This document shows, piece after piece, positions 1-8,005 of a DNA stretch of 64,000 nt. The translations under genes were made by a program, and so were the position numbers. Below the pieces are notes generated by a model that saw only the letters and a program-made list of their open reading frames with translations, had not been told where the DNA came from and did not search any database. Within the stretch, counting starts at the first letter, position 1. Each line of letters opens with the position of its first letter. The stretch comes from Pyrinomonas methylaliphatogenes (GTDB lineage: Bacteria > Acidobacteriota > Blastocatellia > Pyrinomonadales > Pyrinomonadaceae): positions 186,001 to 250,000 of the forward strand of contig NZ_CBXV010000003.1 in the NCBI RefSeq assembly GCF_000820845.2, given 5' to 3'.

Positions 1-2
1 TA

Positions 3-2198
3 TCTATCGCCCCACTCGCCGCTAACGTAACCGTGAACGCAAGTAACACGCTTTCGACAGAGATCGAGGCAGGCGCTACCATCACCAACACGCTCATGAA
101 GCGCGAGGAACTGCGCTTTCTGCCGATCTCCGCCCAAAGGGTTTTCGACGCTTTGCCGCTCACACCGGGCGTTATCAGATCCCCCAAAGGCGAGCTGAGC
201 ATCAAAGGCGCACAAGAGTCACAAAGCGCGCTCATCGTCAATGGCGTTCACGCCAACGATCCGGCAACAGGCAACTTTCGTCTTAATCTGCCCCTCGACT
301 CAGTTGAAGAGGTGCAAGTCTTTCAACATCCTTACACCGTAGAATACGGGCGCTTCATTGGCGGCATCACACAAGTTATAACGAAACGCGGCGGCGAGAG
401 TTTCCACTGGGAGCTTAATGATTTTCTCCCTGACTTTCGATTCAAAGGTGGCAAGCTGGTCGGCGTCGCCGAAGATGCTCCCCGTTTGACCCTGAACGGT
501 CCAATCATCAAAGACAAGCTCTTTTTTGCGCAATCTGCCTCCTATACTATTGCAAAGAATCCGGTGCGCGGATTAACTTTTCCCGACAACGAAACGAAGA
601 TCGAATCGCAAAGCTATTTTTCGCAATTCGACTTGATCATTAACTCGAAACATACGCAAACAATCACCATCGGTTATTTCCCGGAACATGATCAGTTTCT
701 GACGCTGAACTTTTTCCGCCCGCGTCCGGTCACTCCCAATTACAAGCAAAGGGATTTCTCCACCGCCTTGCGCGATAATTACGCATTGTTCAACGGACTA
801 CTCGAATCAACGGTTTCCTACAAGAGATTCAACGCCGAAGTCTGGGGGCAAGGTCAAGCTGATCACGATTTCTTCCCAATTGGTGAATCTGGTAATTACT
901 TCGCCCAACAGAAACGCCATGCTTTGAGCTTTGAGTTCTTCGAAGTATACCAAGCGCCACCGCTACGAAGACCTTGGAACACGCTCCACGAGTTGAAATT
1001 TGGCTTCGACTTTATCCGCGTCAGCGCCCATACCGATTACCACGCCAATCCGGTCAACATCTTCCGCGGCGATGGAACGTTGGCCGAACGCATCGTTTTT
1101 GATAACCGACATGCCAAACCGATTAGTGTCGCCAACTACGAATACAGTGGCTTTATTCAGGACCGCTTGCATTTGCGTGCCAATCTTAGCTTGGATCTTG
1201 GGCTGCGCTATGAGAATCAACGCATCAACGTGCAAACCAATCTCGCGCCGCGAGCGGGCTTCGCTTGGGCACCGTTCAAAGATGGGAAGACTGTAGTGCG
1301 CGGTGGGATTGGGGTCTTCTTCGACAAAGTGCCACTAAATATCCGCAGCTTCTCCTTCTATCCGGGGCGCTTGGTTACCCGTTATACAACCGATGGACAT
1401 ACGATCCTCGATCGTCGTTACTACAGAAACGTGCTCGTCAACACCAAACCAATCGAGCCTTTTGATTTACGCAGACGAGATCCCGACGCTGGCTTTGTCC
1501 CGGAGAATTTAACATGGAACCTCGAGCTGGCGCGCCAAGTCTCCACGCGCTTGTTGTTGCGCATAAACTACCTGCACAGCGCGACGGAGAGCATTTATAT
1601 CCTCAATCCTGAAACCGATTTCAGAGGGCAAACGGCCATCGTGCTCCGTTCAGCAGGCGAAGCTCAGTATCGGGCGTTTGAAATTATGGCCCGTTTTAAG
1701 TTGCGACGGAATGATTTGTTCTACGTCTCCTACGTCCGTTCGCGCGCCCGCGGCGATCTCAACGACTTCAACTCTTATTTTGGCGATGTCGGCGCTCCCA
1801 TCATCCGTCAGAACCAGTACTCGAATCTTCCGTTCGACGTGCCGCACCGTTTGCTTGCCTGGGGAACGCTTTCGTTGCCCCATCGCATCACAATTGCCCC
1901 GATCATTGAATGGCGTACGGGTTTCCCTTATTCAAGGCTCGATGCTGAACAGCGCTTTGTCGGTCTACGCAATAACGACACGACGCGCTTCCCACCCTTC
2001 TTCTCTCTTGATCTTGAGGCAGCTAAAACATTTCAAGTTACGCGGAGATACGGCGTGCGCCTAGCATTGCGCAGTTTCAATATAACCAATCACTTCAATC
2101 CACAAAACGTCCATGCCAACATCGCCGATCCACGCTTCGGCACCTTCTTCGCTTCATCAAGCCGCACTTTTGCTGGCAGCTTCGATATTCTCTTCTAA
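3..2198 (+). CDS. TonB-dependent receptor, 3' part (5' end outside window)
   Basis: This is an outer-membrane beta-barrel receptor for TonB-energised import. The frame is open to the left window edge, so the GTG at 33 is probably not the true start; the signal peptide and any carboxypeptidase-regulatory domain would lie upstream. The visible protein opens in the plug domain, with SIKGAQESQSALIVNG followed by the VEYGRFIGGITQVITKRGG segment typical of Oar-like plugs. Barrel strands follow (LGLRYENQRINV, LAPRAGFAWAPF) and the chain ends in an aromatic residue (SFDILF), as expected for an outer-membrane protein. It is shorter than the four other receptors in the window. The substrate is unknown. 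Confidence 0.85.
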   Translation, partial: SIAPLAANVTVNASNTLSTEIEAGATITNTLMKREELRFLPISAQRVFDALPLTPGVIRSPKGELSIKGAQESQSALIVNGVHANDPATGNFRLNLPLDSVEEVQVFQHPYTVEYGRFIGGITQVITKRGGESFHWELNDFLPDFRFKGGKLVGVAEDAPRLTLNGPIIKDKLFFAQSASYTIAKNPVRGLTFPDNETKIESQSYFSQFDLIINSKHTQTITIGYFPEHDQFLTLNFFRPRPVTPNYKQRDFSTALRDNYALFNGLLESTVSYKRFNAEVWGQGQADHDFFPIGESGNYFAQQKRHALSFEFFEVYQAPPLRRPWNTLHELKFGFDFIRVSAHTDYHANPVNIFRGDGTLAERIVFDNRHAKPISVANYEYSGFIQDRLHLRANLSLDLGLRYENQRINVQTNLAPRAGFAWAPFKDGKTVVRGGIGVFFDKVPLNIRSFSFYPGRLVTRYTTDGHTILDRRYYRNVLVNTKPIEPFDLRRRDPDAGFVPENLTWNLELARQVSTRLLLRINYLHSATESIYILNPETDFRGQTAIVLRSAGEAQYRAFEIMARFKLRRNDLFYVSYVRSRARGDLNDFNSYFGDVGAPIIRQNQYSNLPFDVPHRLLAWGTLSLPHRITIAPIIEWRTGFPYSRLDAEQRFVGLRNNDTTRFPPFFSLDLEAAKTFQVTRRYGVRLALRSFNITNHFNPQNVHANIADPRFGTFFASSSRTFAGSFDILF

Positions 2199-2510
2199 AC
2201 AATTCGTTCTTCAATAACGCCATTGAACCGTTCTCCAGTCATGTGTCCACAGATCGAAGCCGCAGGATTGCGGTTGTGACACAAGAGACCTGCAGTTGTG
2301 TTCGACTTTGAGCACACCGATTGGAGTCGACTCTGAACCAGCTAGCGTTTCCCTCCATTTGTTTCCTTTGTTCCTGGTTGTCCCGAGACCTCCACATCGG
2401 TGTTTTAGCATTGAGAAGAACGACATAAATCCGAGAAGCCGTCAATAAACGTAAATTCTCGCAAACCGATAAATCGCCGAGCAAACCATTTTTTTCGGAG
2501 GACTATAGTA
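2199..2510. other. Intergenic gap of 312 bases
   Basis: No convincing gene, RNA or repeat was seen here. The last bases before 2511 form the ribosome binding site GGAGG of the globin gene, preceded by a T-run. Confidence 0.5.
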
Positions 2511-3071
2511 ATGAGAAAGCTCGCATGTTTGATCTCGTCGCTTTTTCTTTTCGTCGTCGGTGCCTACGCGCAAACAGTACAGGCTCCCAAGAAATCCCTC
2601 TACGAGCGACTCGGGGGCGAGGCGGCCATTTCAGCCGTGGTGGACGACTTCGCTCAAAGAGTATTGGCCGACCCGCGCATCAATCAGAAGTTCGCCAAGA
2701 GCAATGCGCCGCGCCTGCTCTACTTCCTTAAGCAGCAGATCTGCGCGGCCACCGGCGGCCCTTGCAAGTACCAAGGTCGCGACATGAAGACGGCCCACAA
2801 GAACATGGGCATCACCAATGGTGAGTTCAACGCATTGGTGGAAGATCTGGTGGCCACGCTCAACAAATTCAACGTCCCCAAACCAGAACAGGACGAACTG
2901 CTGGCGATCCTGGCTCCGATGAGATCGCAGATGGTCGAGGTCCAGAGCGATGCGACGGGGACCCCGCTTCCGGCTAACTTCAAACCGGCCCCGCCGCTGC
3001 CTGAAAAGAAGATCAAGGAAGGACCGTTTCCCAAGAAGAAAGGCTCGATGAAGAGCGCGAAACGCAGGTAG
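2511..3071 (+). CDS. Exported truncated hemoglobin (group I-like)
   Basis: The protein has 186 residues. Residues 1-20 form a signal peptide ([15 protein letters not shown]). A 2-on-2 globin domain follows from [17 protein letters not shown] to about residue 140. The [20 protein letters not shown] stretch carries the expected proximal haem-ligand histidine (AHK). The last ~35 residues are a Pro/Lys-rich tail ([18 protein letters not shown]) not found in ordinary truncated globins. Known members bind O2 or NO. Export to the periplasm and a basic tail are unusual and may point to envelope attachment or a redox partner. GGAGG lies about 10 bases before the ATG. The neighbour 100 bases downstream is an exported cupredoxin, which suggests a joint redox or NO role (inference). 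Confidence 0.85.
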   Translation: MRKLACLISSLFLFVVGAYAQTVQAPKKSLYERLGGEAAISAVVDDFAQRVLADPRINQKFAKSNAPRLLYFLKQQICAATGGPCKYQGRDMKTAHKNMGITNGEFNALVEDLVATLNKFNVPKPEQDELLAILAPMRSQMVEVQSDATGTPLPANFKPAPPLPEKKIKEGPFPKKKGSMKSAKRR

Positions 3072-3176
3072 TTTCTCGGATTGGTGACCAACACGCCGGG
3101 CGAGCGCACGACGGGCTGTGTCTGTTTGCGTGTCCGTCGCGCGCTCGCTTTGAACAAACCCAGACGAGGAGTCCGC

Positions 3177-3542
3177 ATGAACTTCAAACTCTCGCTCGCA
3201 TCATTGATGCTGATGGTCAGCATGACAGCCGCCGCCATGCCAGTGCAAAAGGCCCCACGCAAGAAGCGACGGACGCTGGTGGCAAACGTCGCGATGACCA
3301 ACTTCGAGTTCAAACCCAAAGAACTGCACGTCAAAGCGGGCACCACGGTCGTTTGGACCGACGAAGAAGGGACACACCAAGTCACCTCGGACGATGGACG
3401 GAGCTTTTCGTCGCCGACGTTGAACCCCGGACAGACGTTTCGCCATCGCTTCACTAAAACGGGGCGCTACCCCTACTATTGCTCTTTTCACGGCGGCAAA
3501 GGCGGCAGCGGCATGTCCGGTGTCATCATCGTCGAAAGATGA
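3177..3542 (+). CDS. Exported plastocyanin-like cupredoxin
   Basis: A 121-residue type 1 blue-copper protein. The start is set at 3177 because GAGGA lies just upstream and the translation then begins with a clean signal peptide (MNFKLSLASLMLMVSMTAAA); the open frame back to 3081 adds only a basic, non-signal sequence. Copper ligands are visible in order: His in EEGTHQVTS, Cys in YYCSFHG, His two residues later, and a Met in GGSGMSG. The domain begins at VAMTNFEFKPKELHVKAGTTVVW, typical of plastocyanin/azurin-like electron carriers. It lies just downstream of the exported globin on the same strand. A short repeat overlapping the last codons (VIIVER) is copied twice in the DNA after the stop. 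Confidence 0.88.
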   Translation: MNFKLSLASLMLMVSMTAAAMPVQKAPRKKRRTLVANVAMTNFEFKPKELHVKAGTTVVWTDEEGTHQVTSDDGRSFSSPTLNPGQTFRHRFTKTGRYPYYCSFHGGKGGSGMSGVIIVER

Positions 3543-3683
3543 GTTTTTCCGTTGCCCGCCGCGGTCGCCGCATCCGCTACAGACCGGTCATCATCGCCGA
3601 AAGACGAGTTTTGCCCCTCCAAGATGAGAGCTTGGGCGTTTGTGCGTCCAATGTCCAGCGTCATCATCGTTGAAACTCGAATT
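3522..3683. repeat. Three imperfect direct repeats, 65 and 73 bp apart
   Basis: The core GTCATCATCG followed by a GAAA-containing tail occurs at 3522 (overlapping the end of the cupredoxin gene), 3587 and 3660. Copies 1 and 2 agree over about 26 bases; copy 3 is more diverged. The DNA between copies is unrelated. Confidence 0.7.
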
Positions 3684-4051
3684 CACTGTCCACTCTACAA
3701 AGAACAAAGAGTAAAAAAGCGTTCCGGTCGCCGAAACTCGTTAGCTTCTTTGCGTGAGGTGAAACGGCAAGGCTGGCTGCTCATTTATCATGCCGACTTC
3801 ATACAAACTCAGTCCAGCGCGCACCCCCGTGCTGGGGGGGAACCAACAACGCTGTCCCTTCTCTCATGAAACTGTCCCCCAGTTCGAGCAAAAACGATGT
3901 GTCGAAGGCGAACCTGAGCCGAAACAGTCTCGGTGTTGTTTTCGGCCCGAAGTTCGATTATGCTGAGCGTTGCTTTCTGACGAACTCTCTTTAGATTTGA
4001 GCGCCGAAAGAATTCGCACCGTGCATTCTTCAGTACAGGAGCGTTGAGAAG
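3543..4051. other. Intergenic region of about 510 bases
   Basis: It holds repeat copies 2 and 3 described above and a small C5/G5 hairpin at 3824-3838 that could end transcription from the globin/cupredoxin genes. No gene is supported. CAGGAG at 4036 is the ribosome binding site of the next reading frame. Confidence 0.5.
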
Positions 4052-4249
4052 ATGTTTTGCCCTACGAACCTTCGACCGCATCTGGCTGCACTCACACTTT
4101 TGCTTGCGCTGTTCACGCCTTGTGCCGATGTTCAAGCCCACAAGTCGGCTCCGCAAACGCAATCTTCCACCGTAGCCCCCTCGCTGCGATGGCAAGATGC
4201 GCGCGGCAGCGGGACAAAACAGGAGGCCGGGCGCAACGGGCGCGCCCCC
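4052..4249 (+). pseudogene. Signal-peptide part of frameshifted secreted helical-repeat protein
   Basis: ATG at 4052 is preceded by CAGGAG and opens a frame with a good signal peptide (LAALTLLLALFTPCADVQA), then a low-complexity linker. The frame ends at a TGA at 4256, while the large downstream frame (4197-5975) has no signal peptide of its own. Dropping one C from the run at 4245-4249 joins GRNGRAP directly to TGEASELQ of the main frame. I read this as the true N-terminus of the downstream gene, separated by a one-base indel (real, phase-variable or a sequencing error). Confidence 0.65.
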
Positions 4250-5975
4250 AACAGGTGAAGCAAGCGAACTTCAGGCTTCGCCGTTGGAAGGACGCGCGCT
4301 GCTCCTTTTGGATCAAGTTCTCGCTTCGCTCAAGGAATTGGACAAAGCTGAACCGCGCATTCGCGCGCAGGCACAAATCGCCGATCTACTTTGGAAGCAC
4401 GATGCGCCCCGCGCGCGTCGCTTGCTGGAACAGGCTTTTCGCGCCGCTGGCGAACTCAAAGATGAGCGCCCGCCGTCGCCTTCGGGCGACAGACGCTCGC
4501 CGCTGCCGCCAGCTCCGCCATCGAGAATCGTCTTGCAGGGCGAGATTTTGCGCATCGCCATCAAACACGACGCCAAGCTGGCCGAACAACTGGTGAGAAC
4601 GATTGCGGAAGATGCCGGTCGACCGGAAGAGAGGAGTGCCAAGGATGTGGCGCCGGATGGCATGGACCGCCTTTTCAACCGTTCGCTCATCCTCTTGCAA
4701 ATGGCGATGACCATCATGGAGAGCGATCACGTGCTGGCGGCGCGGCTTGCCCGGCAGAGCCTCGATACAGGCATCAACCCGCTCCTCCCGAGCGTCCTTC
4801 TCACGCTCAAGACGCACGACCGGGCGCGCGCCGACGAGATCTACCGTGCGGCGCTGCAAAAATTGCAGCAGCAACCCGTGGAAGAAGCGTTGATGTCGCT
4901 CCATGTTTACGCGATGCCCAGCGGAGTCTTCACGCTGCTGCCATCGAACTTGGGCGCCAAAGAGAGAGAGGCGTTGAGCGACGATCCAGAACTCGCGCGC
5001 GAATACCTTGAGGTCGCTTTCACCAAGCTCACGGAATGCGCCGAGTCGCTGCGCGCCGGCGCGGAGCAAGGGACGCGCAAAGAGTTCTTCTGCTTCACGA
5101 CGGCGCAAATGCTTCTGCCGGCGTACGACCGTTATCTGCCGGACAAGAGCGCGATGATGCGCGCCGTGCGCGACGAACTACAGCGACGAGTCGGCGACGG
5201 TGCCGATCTGTTCAATCCCTTTGCCGAAAAGGAATCGGCACAAGAACTCCTCTCCCGCGCCGAGAACGAAAAGGAAGAGTTCAAGCGCGACATGATCTAC
5301 CTTCGCGCCGTGCAGAAGCTGCTCGGAGAGCGAAGGTTCGACGAAGCCATCGCGGCGGCTGACAAGATCAAGAACGAGGAATTCAAGTCCCTCATCGCCG
5401 ACGCGGCGCGTATGCAAGCGGCTTTTTTGCACATGAGCGAAGGCGATTTCGACACGGCGATCCGTTACGCTCGCGCCATCTCCAAGGTCCAGATGCAGGC
5501 CAGCATCTTCGCGAGCATGGCGCAGAAAGCCCTTGATCGCAATGATCTAGCGCGCGCGACCGAACTCGTCGAGGAAGCGCGAAAGTTCATCGAACGGAGC
5601 GAAGACGGCCCCGACAAAATGCGCGCGCTCGTCATCACGGCGGGCGTCATGGCGCGGTTCGGTTCACTGCGCGCGTTCGAGTTGATGCGGCGCGGCGTGG
5701 AACTGGCGAACTGGCTGGACGAAAAGGGTCAATCTTCCAGCGATCCTTTTTCAACGGTCTTTATCGCTTTCTTGCCGGAAAATCCTTTGAGCGTCGAAAT
5801 GCCTTTACGACTTCTTGCGCGCGCCGACTTCGAACGAGCGCTCGAACTTGCGTGCGGCTTCAAGAATCCAGAACGAAGAACCATGGCGCAGATCGCCGTT
5901 ACGCGCAGCGCTCTTTCCGAAAACGACTCTTTTGACGCGATTGGAAGCTGTGTTGATCAAGGTAACCGAGTTTGA
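4197..5975 (+). CDS. Secreted alpha-helical repeat protein (TPR-like), frameshifted at 5' end and truncated at 3' end
   Basis: Function not recognised. The body is almost wholly helical, with repeated Ala/Arg/Leu-rich helix pairs such as RAQAQIADLLWKHDAPRARRLLEQA, ARLARQSLDTGI and FDTAIRYARAISKVQMQASIF, the look of TPR/SEL1-like superhelices in acidobacterial secreted proteins. The ATG at 4197 is only the first start in this frame; the likely real start is 4052, in another frame, rejoined through the C-run at 4245-4249. At the other end the family-like sequence stops near SALSENDSF. The last ~13 residues (AIGSCVDQGNRV) read antisense through a piece of a YVTN propeller gene, so the C-terminus looks like a rearrangement product. 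With both ends damaged the locus may be a pseudogene. Confidence 0.6.
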   Translation: MRAAAGQNRRPGATGAPPTGEASELQASPLEGRALLLLDQVLASLKELDKAEPRIRAQAQIADLLWKHDAPRARRLLEQAFRAAGELKDERPPSPSGDRRSPLPPAPPSRIVLQGEILRIAIKHDAKLAEQLVRTIAEDAGRPEERSAKDVAPDGMDRLFNRSLILLQMAMTIMESDHVLAARLARQSLDTGINPLLPSVLLTLKTHDRARADEIYRAALQKLQQQPVEEALMSLHVYAMPSGVFTLLPSNLGAKEREALSDDPELAREYLEVAFTKLTECAESLRAGAEQGTRKEFFCFTTAQMLLPAYDRYLPDKSAMMRAVRDELQRRVGDGADLFNPFAEKESAQELLSRAENEKEEFKRDMIYLRAVQKLLGERRFDEAIAAADKIKNEEFKSLIADAARMQAAFLHMSEGDFDTAIRYARAISKVQMQASIFASMAQKALDRNDLARATELVEEARKFIERSEDGPDKMRALVITAGVMARFGSLRAFELMRRGVELANWLDEKGQSSSDPFSTVFIAFLPENPLSVEMPLRLLARADFERALELACGFKNPERRTMAQIAVTRSALSENDSFDAIGSCVDQGNRV

Positions 5976-6059
5976 AACAATGGAGACGACTGCCAACGTT
6001 CGTCCATCGGGCGAAAAGCCGAGTCCGTGCACCAGCAAAGCATCCTTGTAGATGGGGAC
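5932..6059 (-). pseudogene. Fragment of a YVTN beta-propeller gene
   Basis: Reading the minus strand from 6059 gives KDALLVHGLGFSPDGRTLAV then VSIVSNSVTLINTASNRVKR. This is one textbook YVTN blade (HGLxFSPDGRxLxV...NSVxxIDTxxNxV). The frame is bounded by a TGA at 6060-6062 and fades near 5930, where the plus-strand helical-repeat gene runs into it tail to tail. No start codon or remaining blades are nearby, so this is a ~40-codon relic of a gene that normally has several hundred codons. Confidence 0.7.
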
Positions 6060-6114
6060 TCAATCCAGCGATGAATGGATCGCCCAAGCGAATTAAGCCA
6101 TGAGCTTTCCTCGC

Positions 6115-7056
6115 TCACTTTTCATCTTTCGGCTTGAGCGACCGCTCTTGTCTAAACTCGGCGGCCCGATGTAAGTGCGCACGCGGATGATGTGCATTGT
6201 AAACCTCACGAAGCTTCCGCGTGGTCAAGTGAGTATAGATCTGCGTCGTCTCAATATCAGCATGCCCCAGTAACAACTGAACCGAACGGCAGTCAGCCCC
6301 GCGTTCCATCATATGTGTCGCAAAACTGTGTCGCAAAACATGCGGCGTCGCCCAAAGCCCCGCCATCTCGGCATAACGACGAACCAAACGCCACACCTGC
6401 TGGCGCGTCAATGCTCGTCCGCACGCGGCGCTGGCGAATAGATACCGACGCTTTTTGCCCCCACCAGACAACTCCAGATAGCGACGAAGCCAATCGAGCG
6501 CGCTCCGCCCGCAAGGGACTTGGCGCTGCTTACGCCCCTTCCCGCTGCGCACCAAGACAAGGCCGCGATCAAAGTCGATATCCTCTGGGGCGAGAGCCAC
6601 CAGTTCCGAAACGCGCAAGCCAGTCGCGTAAAGTAGTTCTAGAATGGCCCGATCACGCACTCCCTCGATCGTCTCGACGTTCGGTCCAGCCAACAAACGC
6701 TCGACATCCTCTGTGGACAACACTACTGGGAGAGAGAACGCTCTCCTCGATATCTTCAGATCCGCCGTCGGATCATCTTTTCGGTAGCCATCTAGCTGAA
6801 GGAAATGGTAGAAGCTGTGCACCGCAGCGAGCGCCCGCCCGATCGAGCGCGGCTGAAGTCCCCGGTCTACAGCCAACCAGCGAACCCAAGCGATTATGTC
6901 CTCTCGCTTCAGATCCTCTAGGGGACGCGGTGCAGCCCAATCAGAAAGCGCTTTCAGGTCGCGCCGGTAAGCCGCTATCGTATTATTTGAAAATCCCTTT
7001 TCGACAACCAGATGCGCCAGATACTCTCCGATCAGATCTCGTTTCATTTCGCCCAT
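6115..7056 (-). CDS. xerD: Tyrosine recombinase XerC/XerD
   Basis: A 313-residue site-specific recombinase that would resolve chromosome dimers at dif. The N-terminal SAM-like core-binding domain covers residues ~5-90 (EYLAHLVVEKGFSNNTIAAY) and the catalytic domain ~110-295. Catalytic residues seen: Arg in TGLRVSEL, Lys in GKGRKQR, His-x-x-Arg in HVLRHSFATHMMERG, His in LLGHADIETTQIYTH, and the Tyr nucleophile in the last motif. The length matches XerD, so this is the housekeeping enzyme rather than a phage integrase. The start is taken at 7056 (MGEMKRD); 7047 is an alternative. The upstream extension to 7143 overlaps the next gene and is Ser-rich junk. It sits 10 bases after the membrane-protein gene at 7067-7411, probably co-transcribed. 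Confidence 0.9.
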   Translation of the reverse strand: MGEMKRDLIGEYLAHLVVEKGFSNNTIAAYRRDLKALSDWAAPRPLEDLKREDIIAWVRWLAVDRGLQPRSIGRALAAVHSFYHFLQLDGYRKDDPTADLKISRRAFSLPVVLSTEDVERLLAGPNVETIEGVRDRAILELLYATGLRVSELVALAPEDIDFDRGLVLVRSGKGRKQRQVPCGRSALDWLRRYLELSGGGKKRRYLFASAACGRALTRQQVWRLVRRYAEMAGLWATPHVLRHSFATHMMERGADCRSVQLLLGHADIETTQIYTHLTTRKLREVYNAHHPRAHLHRAAEFRQERSLKPKDEK

Positions 7057-7066
7057 AACCTTTTGG

Positions 7067-7411
7067 TTAAAGGTTCGAACGACTGAACCCGATGATGGCG
7101 AAGATGGCCCCGAGGACGACGAAGAGGTTGAAAAAAGCGCCAACGCCCAGCGTCATCTCGGCGTCGTTGCGCAACATGCCCAATCCGAGCAACAGCAGTT
7201 GAAGATGAAACAGAACCAGACAAGCGGCGCTCAAAGCGAACCAACTCACTCGCAGGCCAGCGCGTCGTGCACGTGAGAATCCAAGCACCGCAGCGATCAA
7301 CCAACCGATGGCTCCGCCAACCAATAGCGTAATCACGACTGGCGCGAAAAAGGTTGGGATCGAATAGACTTCCGCTTGTTGAATCAATGCCAGAAAGGAT
7401 ATGGCGCACAT
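7067..7411 (-). CDS. Small four-helix membrane protein of unknown function
   Basis: The product has 114 residues. The start at 7411 is chosen for the AGGAG about ten bases upstream; the open frame extends further but without a ribosome site. Four hydrophobic helices are visible: IPTFFAPVVITLLVGGAIGW, the LIAAVLGF region, WFALSAACLVLFHLQLLLLG, and GAFFNLFVVLGAIFAIIGF, joined by short basic loops (SRARRAG). No catalytic motif was found. It is followed 10 bases later by xerD and preceded by another small membrane protein on the same strand. Confidence 0.7.
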   Translation of the reverse strand: MCAISFLALIQQAEVYSIPTFFAPVVITLLVGGAIGWLIAAVLGFSRARRAGLRVSWFALSAACLVLFHLQLLLLGLGMLRNDAEMTLGVGAFFNLFVVLGAIFAIIGFSRSNL

Positions 7412-7571
7412 CTCATCAGACTCCTGTGGATTAAACTTCAACGCCCGGCCATGGATCTGACCCACCAACCGGGCGCAAGAAGAATACGAAAAACCGGATC
7501 TTTTGTCAGCGCCGAATGCGGCTCTTTCCAGGGGAAACTTTTCGGCGCCAGCTCACATGCGACCTCCTCCT

Positions 7572-7597
7572 TTCCCCATCAGGGACACCTTGGGGAA
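7572..7597 (-). terminator. Stem-loop after small membrane protein gene
   Basis: TTCCCCA (7572-7578) pairs with TGGGGAA (7591-7597) around a 12-base loop, just beyond the stop of the minus-strand gene 7616-7858. Confidence 0.4.
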
Positions 7598-7615
7598 GGG
7601 AGCAGCGTCGCTTAA

Positions 7616-7858
7616 CTACTGCGTGATGTGTATCTCCTCATCTTTGTTGACGTGCCGCAAGAAGAAGACCAGCGCACATGCGCAAGCGATCGCGATGCCG
7701 GCGATCGCCAACCAAAGATAACTGGTCCCGCCCTGCCAATCGATCTGCCCAGTCTGCGGATTCCTGTACGTCGCAAACCGGTAGAACTGCCAGATGCCGA
7801 ACGCTAACGAGATCAAGCCTACTATCCAACACAGGATATCTATGGCTTTGCTGCTCAT
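7616..7858 (-). CDS. Small two-helix membrane protein of unknown function
   Basis: An 80-residue protein. The start at 7858 has GGAGG at good distance (GGAGGTCCGT before ATG); the upstream in-frame codons to 7876 lack one. Two transmembrane helices (ILCWIVGLISLAFGIWQFY and YLWLAIAGIAIACACALVFF) flank a polar loop containing a YRNPQTGQIDWQGG motif. The C-terminus (NKDEEIHITQ) is acidic and probably cytoplasmic. I do not recognise a family. Its position before another small membrane protein and xerD suggests loose clustering, not a known complex. Confidence 0.65.
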   Translation of the reverse strand: MSSKAIDILCWIVGLISLAFGIWQFYRFATYRNPQTGQIDWQGGTSYLWLAIAGIAIACACALVFFLRHVNKDEEIHITQ

Positions 7859-8005
7859 ACGGACCTCCGGCGTCAAGTAGATTTATAGATGATTGCCCTG
7901 ACTCTCAAAAGCAGATCGCCCCGGAGCGTCCCTGTAGGAAATAATGTTAACTCCGCTCTTTCCGAGAAGCAAGATAGATTTTTTCGCCGGTTCGATCGCG
8001 CGAAT

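Noticed and set aside
3552-3869. Open frame after the cupredoxin gene
   Set aside because: It overlaps the repeat copies, has no ribosome site and no recognisable domain.
6115-7056. xerD as an integrase of a mobile island, given the rearranged DNA beside it
   Set aside because: Length and motifs are those of housekeeping XerD; no attachment-site duplication, tRNA or cargo genes were seen.
7877-8005. Possible tRNA-Sec gene next to selB, from the string GGTTCGATC
   Set aside because: No acceptor stem, anticodon arm or length consistent with tRNA-Sec could be built around it.
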